Below are positions 14,001 to 26,000 of a stretch of 64,000 bases of DNA, piece by piece. The notes under the pieces are model-generated. The model was not told the DNA's origin. It saw only the letters and a list, made by a program, of their open reading frames with translations, and searched no databases. The stretch is taken from assembly GCA_947652115.1 (NCBI GenBank), contig OX393567.1, forward strand, positions 18,518,958-18,582,957, read 5' to 3'. Numbering within the stretch: position 1 is the stretch's first letter; each line of letters begins with the position of its first letter. Origin of the DNA: Blastomussa wellsi (lineage: Eukaryota > Cnidaria > Anthozoa > Scleractinia > Plerogyridae). The translations under genes and the position numbers were made by a program.

Positions 14001-17000
14001 TGGACGAGTCATCCAAACGGAGCTGGATCTCAGGGGTCTGGGACTGATACAGGTTGTCCGGTAAAAGCAAAGCAAAGTCAACGTACTCACCCCTGAGTAT
14101 TTTGTCCTCCAGACTACGGTCAACCGGTCTCGAGAGACCCAGAGGAGAAGCCATGCCAGGAGTACAGGAGGACTGGTTGGATGTGAGTGGGTTCAGAGCG
14201 GCCGCTGGAGTGGAGAAGGCGTTCAAGGCGGTGTGAACTGAGCGTGACACGATTTCTTCAATGGTGGAACGCTGAGCTGGGCTGAACGAGGTGTTCTGTG
14301 CGCTGTCGGTGTCGATCTCGAGATCGGACTCGATCATGTCCTCGATTGAAGACAACGAGGCGCGGTCTGACAGGGTGCTGTCTTCTTGCTCTGGTTCGTG
14401 GCCCGCGATCGTTTCCTGGGGCGGAATGGTTTCGGTCTCTCCGGTGGTGCGCGGATTGACAGTGTTTTTTCTGGACGGCCGGTCAGGTCGAGCATTGCCC
14501 TTTGAGCGACCTGACGTCCGTTTGTGCTGTTGTTGTTGTCTGTTAGCTGTGTTGCTGCTTGGTTTGGCGGAGTTACCCGGCAGGGCCCGCTTTAGACGGC
14601 TTACAAGCTGCCCTTTGGAGCCCGTGATTGGAAGATTTAGAGCACCTAGCCGAAGTTTTAAAACTTCGCTATTGAGCCTCGAAAGGTCTTCACCTCTGAC
14701 GGGGGTTCGTTTCGTCTGTGACGCACGGCGAGGACGGTGAGCCATGGTAAAAAGTTTACGATAGTTTACAACAAGTACTAACTGCGCTGTACAACAGAAC
14801 ACTAAAGTGAACTCTGAACAGTTTGTTTACGCTTTTATAGCTAGACAAACGTCTACAAAAATAGCCAGTAGAAAGAGCTGTACTACAGGCCAGCTTAGCA
14901 TTACACGTGTAAAAACATTACAGTGAATAGTGCTTTAATACTTTAGGCCAATGCCGTGAATCGTTATAATATGCTAAAGACAACAAAGTCATAATGTTTA
15001 AACCTAATATACAATGAGTATCAGAGTTTGACGACCTTTGGAGCTTGACTACACAATAATTCTATTGATAGCTTTGCCGCCATGAAAGGCCTAAAGATAC
15101 GGGCGTCACGTTCCATTAACTATATTTTACTGGCGTGACAGTAAAATGGCATTTTATGAAATACACGATTCCAGAGTTTGAGACCTCTGGCATTAAAAGT
15201 AACAATTTTACAATCTTTTAAAGTTGAGCATTTTGCCCCCCAAAAAATGGTCAGGGGAATGGGTCCGAAAATACCACGCCGTGACGTCACTTTGGTGCCA
15301 AACTTTTGTTTGAACGATCAAAGTTTCTAGTCAGCGAGGACTGACTACACGAGAAACATGTTGAGCGATTCAGAAATGTTCGATTCGTCAGAAAGATCCA
15401 GCAACCCCGAGGAAATAGAAACTGAAAATGATTGTGAGAAAGATTTTTGGCACCAAAAATGATGCCAGAGGTCGTTGACCAGGCGATTCAAATACCATTT
15501 TTGAGGGCAGAATGGCTCAACTTTGAAGGCTTGTAAAATCATTACTTTTAACGCCAGATGCTTCAAACTTTGGAATCGCATATTTCACAAGGTATATTTT
15601 AAAACTAAATACAAAACCAATTCACTTTATAGGCACTTTAATGTATTCATAGTGCTTTAAATAAGTTATATTTTATTTTTACATGTAGCTCGTGGTCTTT
15701 TTATCTTAAGCGCTGATACTATTTTCAACAAACTTTTTTTCAACCAAACATAATTTTTGTTGTATTTGCATATTGAGAGCAAAAGGAGGGGTGGGGGGGG
15801 GGGGGGTTTACATCCACAAGTGAGAGCACAAGCATCCCCAACCCTTTTATAAAGGAGTCCCTCTACATCCAAGGTTTCTACCTGTACCTGCCCTGGATCA
15901 TATGCTACTCAGTAACAGGTCACCCTTTAAGCACCATAAAAATAAATTATTTGCCAGTATCCATTCATGTGATAATAGGTTTTTTAACGACATGGTTTAA
16001 TATACATACAGTGTACAATGTAAAGCCAATGATACACGGTTCAACATCTTTCAACTTTTGTTGATCAACGAATGCTGAACATCGTTTCGACTTGTTGAAA
16101 CGTTTTTGCGTTTTCCCAAGTCGTTCAACAAATGGCAACTTGTTGAACGGAATAGAACCAAGCTCTATTTTCGTTCAAAGTTCAACATGTTGGATGGCAT
16201 ATTTCAACGTTTAACATCACATGATACACTGTTCAACATTTGTTGAACCCCAGTTGCAACATTTGTTGCTCAACAAATGTTGAACCGTGTATCATTGGCT
16301 TAAGTCTCTTACCATCCTTCTCTGTTATTTCTCTTAGCTTTTTCTCCAGCTCAGAATATTTTTCAGACAGTTCTAATTCTCTGACCCTATCATTAACAGA
16401 GTTGATTGATTTATTAAGAGAAATAAAGATTATAGTAGACATATATTATTTACCAGAAGGTTAAATCCCAATCTCCTCCCCCAGAGCCAGCTTTTCTTTT
16501 GGTCAGCAACAAAAACATAGGCTATGACCAGACCTTATTCCTCAAGTCTGTGATTTACAGACTTCTAATCTTTCTGCACAGACTTAGAGTTTGCTTGCAC
16601 AATGTGAAAGGCTGAGAATCAAATTAACCACTTACCGGTATGTGCAGGCTCCAGAAAATCAGGACTGGCCAGAGTCTATGTTCTTGATACTAATCAAAAG
16701 AAAAGCAGGCTCTAGGGGCCGGATTGATAAAAACAAAACGTAAAAAGAGTCATCTCAGGCACCTACATGTACTGTAATTGAAAAATGGAATTCTACATAC
16801 ATGTACATTAGGCAGTGCATGCAAAGTAAAGTACTAAGTTAAAGTACTCACTTGAATGAAAGTTCTGCTTCTCTTCTTACAGTGTTGTTTTTATCTTGCG
16901 CAGCACTAAACCACTCCACCCACAATGACTGCTTATCTACATCAGAGCCTTGGCAAATAAAATCAGAGAATTTTAATGACTGACTTAAGGTAATTCAGTG

Positions 17001-20000
17001 GTTTTGCACTGTGCATCTCTCACTGCGCATAACAAAATGGTGGTCATAAAAAGGAGTATCTGCAGAAAGATCATTAATGGGGTCGATCGAAGAGTAAAAG
17101 TTAATGAAAATGTTGGTAGGTAAGTTTTCTGGCCAAGATGAGTCTTAATGTTTCTTAATGTTAAGGCGCGCAATAATGACAAACAACACTTAGTGGGCAA
17201 TATTGGGCAGGGAATATACTGGCAAGGCTCGGATAAAAACCCACCGACCGGATAAACCCACCGGATGAGGGGCCTCGGCACATGGCGCCACGCCGAGGGG
17301 GTGCCTCATACCTGTACTGCAAGGTGGACATTGTTGCTGGCATAATGTCCTGGGGCCAAGTTAACCCAGTCCAGAGAACAAATGTCCCCTCCCTGACGGG
17401 GCTTCAGCACAGGGCTGAAGGGGTGCCGCAGGCAGCAATTCCCCGCCCTTAAGTTTATTAATAAGTCCTTCAGAGTTGTACACAAATAAAAGTTGCCAAA
17501 GAAGGATAAATAATTACTAGTAAGACTAGCGATGGCTTGAATGATTACACTTCCTATATGTAAGGGTAATAGCAACCAAACACCTGTAAAAGGAGTGGGT
17601 GGGAGGGATTAAACTTGCTGCGAAGGAAACTTGCAGCAATCTGAGAAGGGAAAAATGATTACTTGCATGACATGCCACGCTTGATTGGCATGAGCCAAAT
17701 ATGGTAAACATGCACGGAGGAAGTCCGCAGAGATATATGGGAGCAAATATGGTGGTCGCTTGCCAACATTAACCTTTATTTTATGCTAAAATATTGATTA
17801 ATGTTAAGGCGCGCAATAATGACAAACAACACTTAGTGGGCAATATTGGGCAGGGAATATACTGGCAAGGCTCGGATAAAAACCCACCGACCGGATAAAC
17901 CCACCGGATGAGGGGCCTCGGCACATGGCGCCACGCCGAGGGGGTGCCTCATACCTGTACTGCAAGGTGGACATTGTTGCTGGCATAATGTCCTGGGGCC
18001 AAGTTAACCCAGTCCAGAGAACAAATGTCCCCTCCCTGACGGGGCTTCAGCACAGGGCTGAAGGGGTGCCGCAGGCAGCAATTCCCCGCCCAAAAACGCC
18101 GAGTATGACGAGAAGGTACTCTGTGCAGAGCCCATAAATAGAGTAGACGCAGATCACCCAAGCTATGTCTCCAAAGGAGGTGCAAGGATTGCCCACAGGC
18201 ATTCCTCTGCCCCAAGGGTCGAAGAGCAAGGAAACCGCCCACCTGTGGAGAGGTAGCATGGGGGAACTGAGTGATATAAAGTACAACCTAAACGAGAGAA
18301 TAAAATGATAAACTATGAATAATTACAGAGAGACATCGTAGTGTTCTCAATGAACATAAAGACAGTTAATGTTTCAAGGACAGATCAGCGAAGGGAAGAC
18401 GCCAAGTTCTTGGGCACTTGAAGGATAGTCTCTTTAGGTGTCTTGATATAAGTTTGATAAGCATCAGATTTCCACCTGCCGAGCACTTTAATCAGCCAAT
18501 CTGGAAAACCTGCTGCTCCTGCTGTTGTGGCTGCACCAATTCTGAAGCTGTGTGAAGCAAAGTGTCCACTATCCAAACCGCAGACATGCAGTAAAGCACG
18601 CAAATTGTTGGTAAGGGATGTGCGAGTAAGATTGTGTCCATCCATGAATTGGAAGAGTGGCTGACAGTCATTCCGGCCATTTGTTTGCAGCAGGTAGTCT
18701 TGAAGGGCAGTGACGGCGCATACGCTTGAGTTTGACTTAGCTATGGTGAGTTTGGCTGTCTCACGAAAAGGGTCTGTTTTGGACTTTTTAATGGTTATTT
18801 CGAAACAATTGGGGTTGAAAATAGTGGGCTGAAAACTGACATCAGCTCTAGTTAAGTGATCACGGGGATCAAACTGCCCATTGCAGGTGAATTCGCTGCT
18901 ACGCAAAAAACCAAAAAATGCAAGAGTGAATGCAGCCCACAACATGGAAGAGTCAACTTCTTGGGAATGAAATGGTTTTAATTTCATGTAGATGCCTCGG
19001 AGAACCGAAATGGTGATGGGATAGCGAACCCGTTTGGGGGCACCATGCAAACGTTTGATACCTCGCAAAGTTTTATAAAGGAGGGGCATGGAGGTAAAAT
19101 CCAAGGGACAGCCAAACTCAGTATGTAGGTTTTTAACTGCTGCCAGATAAACTTTAATAGTGCTATGAGAAACTGTATTGGAGAGGTGGGTAACAAAGTG
19201 TATTAAAGTAGCCTCACTGGTAGGTAAAAAAGGGGTACTGGGGGAAACTAGCTTATGAGACAAACAGAAACGTATAAATTGGCGTTCACCCGATGAATAT
19301 GTACGACGAGTGGTGACTGCAACTGAGTGGTAGATGAAATTGGCCGCCTGCATTGTCAAACGTTGCTCAGGAAAGGAGGGATCAGGCAGGGAACGGGCGA
19401 TGCATCCGGTGCGAGAAGGTGGAAACGGGGCATCTGGAAGCGAGAGAGACTGTCAGCAATGCCATTATCAAGCCCTGGTACATGTTTGGCAGAAAAGGTA
19501 AAGTTATATTTCAAGGTTTGGAAGGTGATTAAACGAACAAGATTCATAATCCAGGGAATTTTCGAGCTCTTAGCAGATAGAATAGCAACTGCTGCTTGGT
19601 TGTCACAGTGAAAGCAAATTCTCCTGTTAGCCCATAGGGGGGCCCAGAGCATGCAGGCCAGGTAAATTGGGTAAAGCTCCTGCCATTGGATGCTTATACC
19701 AGTGGCAGGGTTTAGCTGATGAGAAGGGAGCCATCTGCCCTGGAACCAAAGGTTATTGAAAAAACCCCCATAGCCAATGGAGCCGGCAGCATCTGTGAAG
19801 AGGTGGATTTGAGGAGAGGCCTCAGTAAAAGGGGGGAGAAAAAGGCTAACCCCATTCCAATGGTTAAGGAAAAGTTGCCACATGAGGATATCTTTCTTGA
19901 ATTCTAGGTTGAGGGAAATAAAGTGCGATGGGTTGCGGAACCCCCGGGTGAGGTTGATGATCCGTTGCATGAAGGGGCGACCCGGGGAAATAACCCGACA

Positions 20001-23000
20001 GGCAAACTGTAGAGTCCCTATGAGGGACTGAAGATCACGCAAACGACAGGATCTCTTAGAGGACCACGAAGAGAGCAAAAGGCGGGCATTGTGCAGTTTG
20101 TCTTCTGGTAACCGGGCCTCCATGCGGACAGAGTCCAGTGTTATGCCCATAAATTCAAGTACCTGGGTGGGAAGGAAGGTCTTCTTTGGGGCAAGGGGAA
20201 TGTTTAATTCCTCAAACAAGGTAAGGACCCGGCAAAGGGCTGTAGAACAAAGAGAACGAGGCGCAGGCTGGGAAATAAAGAAGTCATCCAATATATGGAT
20301 GATGGAGGGGATGTTAAGGTGATGCTTGACCAGCCATTCAAGAGCATCAGAAAGTTGGTTAAACAGGTAGGGGGCACTTCTGAGGCCAAAGGGGAGGGCC
20401 TTGTCAAAAAAGAACCGACCTTTCCATGACATGCCCAATAATTCCCAGTCATCGGGGTGAACAGGAATAATGCGGAAAGCAGACTGAATGTCTGTCTTTG
20501 TCATGAAACACCCAGGGCCGTGTTCTAGGACCAGAGAAATGGCATCATCAATGCGTATATACTGTAGGGTGAAGGCTTCGATGGGAATGTTGGCATTTAG
20601 GCTGTCAGGGGAACCTTTGGGGTAAGAGAGGTGGAATATAGTACGCCACTTTTGGCTATTCTTTTTGGGGACCAGCCCAAGGGGATGAATTTGAAAATTA
20701 GGAAAAGGGGGGTGTTCGAAAGGACCTGCCAGGCGGCCAAGCTCAACTTCCTCCAGGAGATTTTCTTCAATAATTAGGGGTTGTTGATTAGCTGAGGGAA
20801 GATTTTTTGCCGTTCTTGGAATACGGTTGCCCTGGTATCCCACCCGGAAACCCTGGCTTAGCCCAATGGAAAGTTTGGCTACAAAATCCTGGTTAGGGTG
20901 GGGCTTAAGTAGGTCCACTAAGAGGGGAATATTCACTGGGGTTCTGGGCTTCATAGACAGCAGGGCTTCAGCGGTTTGATGATTTTTTATCAACCGGGCC
21001 TCTAGTTTTTGGTGAGGGTTCATCATGGCGGTAGGCTGGGTGGTCTCCATGACAGGTTTTGCAGCGGTGGCTGAAAGGGCAGGGATCTTGACTGCATTTG
21101 GTCCCTCGGTTGTAATTGTTGCAGAGTCCACGCTGTGAATTATTGGGTCTGAGGGCAGAAAGGGAGCACCCATGAGAAAAATGATCCCCACTCCCACAAA
21201 TGGAACAACAAGATTTGGCTTGGCCTGTAAACTTCATGAGATATAGCTGGGTATCCCGTTCTCCCCAATTGAGGAGGGGGTTGTTTACCGCTTTCCTACG
21301 AAAATCGATGTCGTACGAGAGCCACGCAAATCCCGCGAACTTTCGATGAGCCGATCGGATGATCTCCTGGTAGGTGAACATCTCAATCGCCCTCTGAGGG
21401 AAAGAGGTTAACAGAATTGTACAGTACACGGCAAAGGCGGACAACCATTTGTCGATGGAATCGACGTACGTTTTCTTTTTACGGGCAGGGGTTGGGAGGT
21501 TAAACTGCTTCCCGTCGAATGAAATCGACAACCCTGAAACATCACTATCGTTTAGGTTCGAGTTTTCTGGCAGCAGTGCATCAAACTCAACGTACTCACC
21601 GCGCACGATGGCCTGCTTGGTCTTTGCTGGAACATGGGAAGCGAGGGTGGGCGATGCTACAGAAGGTGGTACAAAGTCGCTCGTGCTTGTGGAAGTCGGC
21701 GGGTGGGAAAGAAGACTCGCCACAAAGGTTGGATCCGAAAGTTGTTCTCGACGAGCTGACGATTGCTGCGATTCGGATGGAAGAGGTTGGTTGTGATGCG
21801 AAACGGCGCTTGGCTGGGCTGGCACAAAGTTCCTCAGCTTTTGATCAACGATGGTTGAGATCAACGTAGCGAGATCGGCCGGGTTAACTGCTGTATTGTG
21901 GGGAACGCCCCTCTCGTGGTCGCCATCTTGGTTGCTGTTCTCGTCTCCAGCCGGAATTTCAATCGTTTCTGGTGGCTCATCAGGAACGTCGCTTCTGCCA
22001 GGGTCTTCAGGATTGGGGCGAGATCGTTTGGCAGTGGATCCAGAAGGGTCCGAGCTTCTTGTGCGGGGCTGAGAATCGTCCGGCGTGGAGTTTGGCGAAG
22101 GAGGGATCGTTGCCAGCCTTTCGATCAACTGTTCGCGCGAGCCCGTAATGGGCAAGTTATTTTGCGCCAGTAGGAGGCGAAGAACCTCGTTGGTGAGCCC
22201 AGCGTACTCCATCGTGTAAAATGGTTTGAGAGAAATGGACCGATCGCGATAAAAAAGAACCGATCGTAATCATTAAACTTGCTGCGAAGGAAACTTGCAG
22301 CAATCTGAGAAGGGAAAAATGATTACTTGCATGACATGCCACGCTTGATTGGCATGAGCCAAATATGGTAAACATGCACGGAGGAAGTCCGCAGAGATAT
22401 ATGGGAGCAAATATGGTGGTCGCTTGCCAACATTAACCTTTATTTTATGCTAAAATATTGAAAAATTTGCATATTAACTTATAAACAGGGTTCGTACCCC
22501 ATTTCGCAGACAAATTTTCAGGACTTTTCCAGGCCTTTTCCAGGGCTCATAACGAATTTTCCAGGACTCCAAAATTCACATTTAACCCTTTTCCCTTCCA
22601 AGATCCCAATATAAATTCTCAGAACTGTAAGCATCGCATTTCTTATAAAGTTAGTGCAGAAAAATTCATTTCTTGATTTTAACAGATTTCCAGGACTTTC
22701 CAGGGCATGTAATCTTTTTCCAGGACTTTCCAGTCCTGGAAAATGCCATAATAAAATTCCAGGACTTTCCAGGTTTTCCAGGACCCATACGAACCCTGTA
22801 TAAAGTGGTAGTGTTAGTTGTTGAGTTTGACTTACCGAGGATGGCTGTTAAACTTGTAATGAACCCCTACACTGGCATTTAAGCTCCCACTCTATCATAC
22901 AACGTACTATTGCCGTATTTCGATGAAAATTCCTTAAAATATTTTCTTTGATGCTGTCGTCCACCTTTCAAGGACCTTAAAACCGTATGACAGTTTGAAA

Positions 23001-26000
23001 ACTCGCCCCAGTCTTCACTCAAAATTCGGGAAAAATACAGGTTGTGCGCACATTCTGCGGCTCTAATGCGATAACAAGTACAGTGACCCCAGTTTTTTAT
23101 TTCATGATTTTAATGATAACAGTGTTTTCTTTCAATAAGAAAAAAGTTGCCAGAAATCTATGGCCAATTTTCTGGAAATTGAACTAAATTGCATGGACTC
23201 AGCTATAAAGGGCCGAACAGCGCATATCAAACATATGTCTATTTTGCAGTGTAAAGTAAAAACAAAGGGGTTCAAAGACATTGTTTTGGTACATTGGTGA
23301 ATAGACAATATAGCCAAATGTTGTGGGATGCTGCAAACTTTAAGAAAAATATGGAGCTTAGTTGTCTCGTTTTGGGTTATGAGCAACTGTTGCCAGAGAA
23401 GCGTAAATAGCCATATTCGTCAGCACTGTCACGTGGAAACGAGCACGGTGACCCCCACTTTTTATTATGTTTTTATAATTTTCTTGATTTGCTGCAAACA
23501 TGTGCCAAGTTTCAACGGAAATCTATGATGGGTTCTTTTACCAGGGAATTACCTTAAGTTTATAGTGCTGGGTAACATTTCCATTAATTTAACATACCTA
23601 CATACAAAAATTGAATCTTAATTTATTGTGAAACTACAGTTATTTGCATTTTATAACAATCAATCAATCAATCAATCAAGCAATCAGTCAAACAAACAAA
23701 CGGTATTATTATTTGTCAACACCCCTCAATTTGACGACAAGTAACCGGTAACAACATTTTCAATTACCAATTTAGGGTTTACTTCAATGCACTGACCTTT
23801 AAACTTGTCAAGTTGGGACTTAAGTTTCTTCTCTTTCTTTACTAGTTTCTTTCCTCTCTTGCTAAGCAGTGATATCTTTTCTTTCATAATCCTGATTGAA
23901 TTCTGTACTTTATTCACACCTTTAGTTTCTTTGGTGCCATCAACAGCATCTATCAGCAATAACAATTTTAATTTTAATTTTTTAAGCCCAACTGGCTGAT
24001 AGCTCCTGTCACTTACATGTAACTCCAGTTTCTGTAGCATGTAATGCACTGTAATGCAATGCAATGTAATGCAATGTAATGCAATGTAATGTAATGCAAT
24101 GCAATGTAATGCACTGTAATACAATGCAATGCACTGTAATGTAATGTAATGCAATGCAACACAATGCACTGAAATGCATTGCAATGCAATGTAATGCAAT
24201 GCAATGCAATGCAATGCAATGTAATGTAATGCAATGCAACGCAACGCAACGCAATGCAACGCAACGCAATGTAATGCAATGCAATGCAATGCAATGAAAT
24301 GCAATGTAATGCAATGCAATGTAATATAATGTAATCTTTATGGAGCGGTTAGGAGTATTGCTACTCCCCCTGGATGGGATGCTAGTCCATCTCCAGTATT
24401 CCGACAAGTTGCTCCAACAATTCACTGGTACCCACTCCTGAGTGGAGAGAGGTACTGTGAGAGTAAAGGGTCATTCCCAAGGACACAACTTAACCCAGAC
24501 GGTTTGACCCAGAGTCCAGCACACATACCATTAGGCTAGTGCACCTCCCACAGAATTAAATAAAAATTAGAAGTTATTAGCTCTTTTAGAGGTCCATGGT
24601 TTAACAGGAAATAAATTATTTGCCGACTTAATTATCAGTACTGACTGATAAGCTCATAAATTTAAAGTGCATTTCTTTCCTCCTAATAGCTGATTAAAAC
24701 ATCTTCCACACTTAAAGCACACATAAATACCTTATTACCACTTACTTTCGCGAGACTTAATTTTCGCGATTTTCGTGATTTAAAAAAACGTCTTCAAATT
24801 TCCCATTGGCATCTGGCTCCCTGTAGTTCTCTGTGATCAGCTATGAGCCTCTTTGTGATGGCTTCATTCTTTTCAGAAGCGTTGATCTCCGCAAATAATA
24901 CAGAAATGGAAGTTTAAAAAACGAGCACCAGTTACTTGATTCCCGAAATTTAATTACCTTAAAAAACAGTGATTCATCGAAATCCTGAATTTAAGGCCCG
25001 CGAAATATTTCCATTCCAAATTCGCAAAATTAAAGTAGTACAAAAATAAATGATAATAAGAAAAATAAGAAAATAAATAAACCAGCTTTTCTTTGATGTC
25101 AGGCATAATTAGGATCAAAATCTACAATCACAACCAACAGACTAAAGTAAAAAGACTACTGTTTCCTGAGATGTAATTCAATGGCAGAAGTGAAAAATGA
25201 AACAAATGATTAAGCAGAATTCATGATTGTGTTAACTGAAAGGCACAAAAACACAGATGTGTAATAGTCTTTAAAAACAAACCTGGTGTAAATTTGAACT
25301 GCTGTTGCACACCAGGCCCAATCCCCATAGCATGCCGAATATCTCCTCCCAAACCAAAGCTGGCATTTTCAATATCCTGATAGTGCTGGGTGCAGTAGAA
25401 CTTGTCATGTTCCGGAACATAGCAATAATTGAAGTGATTCAACCAAGAGTTGCATATGGCACAAACAAAACAGGTTTTGTGGAACACATGATTCTCAACT
25501 GCCACTCGCTCCAGAATTTCCACTGGCTTGCCACATTTTGGCTGGTCACACCGGTTTGCCCGGATAACAGGGGTGTTGGGAGTGTGGTCATTTTGAGAGC
25601 TGGCCTTCAAAACAGTTAAAAACATTATTAATTATTGCTATTAATAAAACCAATACTAATAAATTACAGCTCATAAAAAATTTATATCACATACAGCCTC
25701 TTTCTGCTAAGTTCTTTTAAAGGAGCAACGTCATGGTTTGTCATTTGAAATCCATCTCAATCTTCTCCATCCTTGTATTTTTTTGATTTAGTATCACTTT
25801 TTGGTGTTTTCCTTCCTTGGTAAACTATTATTTTGAGGCTTCTTATATTTTAAGGGTAATTTGGTCCACCACAAAAAGTGATTCAAAATATTGTGATGTA
25901 GCTCCTTCAAGGTGGCTCGGTAGTTATTGGGTGCACTTGTCCATTACAAACTTTGCGGCATAATGTTTTCACTTTTGCTCAAAATATGGTAAATAAAACC

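Larger units (their letters stand above)
9487..15154 (-). mobile_element. Retrotransposon element 1: Ngaro/PAT-type tyrosine-recombinase element
   Basis: Read on the minus strand the order is B2 repeat, gag, RT-RNase H, tyrosine recombinase, A2, B1, spacer, A1: the split direct repeat layout A1-ORFs-B1A2B2 known from PAT and Ngaro elements. There are no LTRs and no integrase. The RT reading frame ends soon after RNase H, with no DNA-adenine methyltransferase domain, which favours Ngaro over DIRS/PAT. A repeats are about 305 bp with one mismatch seen (G/A near 9774/10564); B repeats are about 406 bp and differ by a 3-nt indel. The recombinase is split by MITEs, so this copy is not autonomous. 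It lies in the LIM-bMERB gene in sense orientation. Confidence 0.9.
9441..15650. mobile_element. Old terminal-inverted-repeat element split by retrotransposon element 1
   Basis: Left end ACAGTGCCTATGAAGTGAAT (9440) plus TTTTAAAATTTAGT up to 9486, and the sequence from 15155 onward (TATGAAATACACGATTCCAG), together mirror the right part read on the minus strand from 15650 (AAGTGCCTATAAAGTGAATT ... TATTTAGTTTTAAAATATAC ... GTGAAATATGCGATTCCA). Removing 9487-15154 restores a continuous left arm of about 150 bp. The interior carries a 34-codon plus-strand frame (15358-15462), ATG to TGA, very rich in Asp/Glu/Ser, possibly a remnant of a transposon gene. Superfamily unknown. Confidence 0.65.
17155..22461 (-). 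mobile_element. Retrotransposon element 2: structurally intact Ngaro/PAT-type element
   Basis: Same architecture as element 1: on the minus strand B2, gag, RT-RNase H, tyrosine recombinase, A2, B1, spacer, A1. All three reading frames are open with catalytic residues present. The A pair (17155-17448 and 17798-18091) and the B pair (17608-17797 and 22272-22461) look identical by eye, which points to a recent insertion. Its proteins align to element 1 block by block but differ at many positions and the repeats are unrelated, so it is another family. It sits in the intron between bMERB exons 23797-23949 and 16852-16948, in sense orientation. Confidence 0.9.
16985..23557. mobile_element. Probable older element with TTAAGGTAATTC ends, interrupted by retrotransposon element 2
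   Basis: TTAAGGTAATTCAGTGG at 16985 is mirrored by CCAGGGAATTACCTTAA ending near 23557. Between the left end and 17154, and between 22462 and the right end, the DNA shows no coding potential. The inverted match is short (about 12 bp exact), so this pairing is tentative. Confidence 0.4.

Noticed and set aside
14291..14740. 149-codon plus-strand frame opposite element 1 gag
   Set aside because: Antisense shadow of the gag gene; low-complexity and without motifs.
16985..17711. Minus-strand frames in the A and B repeats of element 2
   Set aside because: The same frames recur at 17804-18242 and 22157-22375 because the DNA is repeated; they lie in the non-coding split direct repeats.
21449..22173. 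Several plus-strand frames of 70-116 codons opposite element 2 gag
   Set aside because: Antisense shadows of the gag coding sequence.
9487..22461. Calling the two retroelements LTR retrotransposons or endogenous viruses
   Set aside because: Repeats are split (A and B blocks), there is a tyrosine recombinase in place of a DDE integrase, and there is no protease or envelope frame.
24036..24339. CRISPR-like array
   Set aside because: Units are 5 bp without spacers and the genome is eukaryotic; it is a simple satellite.
24009..24425. Long Met/His/Cys/Ile/Ala/Leu-rich reading frames on the minus strand
   Set aside because: They are translations of the pentanucleotide satellite in several frames and have no gene structure.
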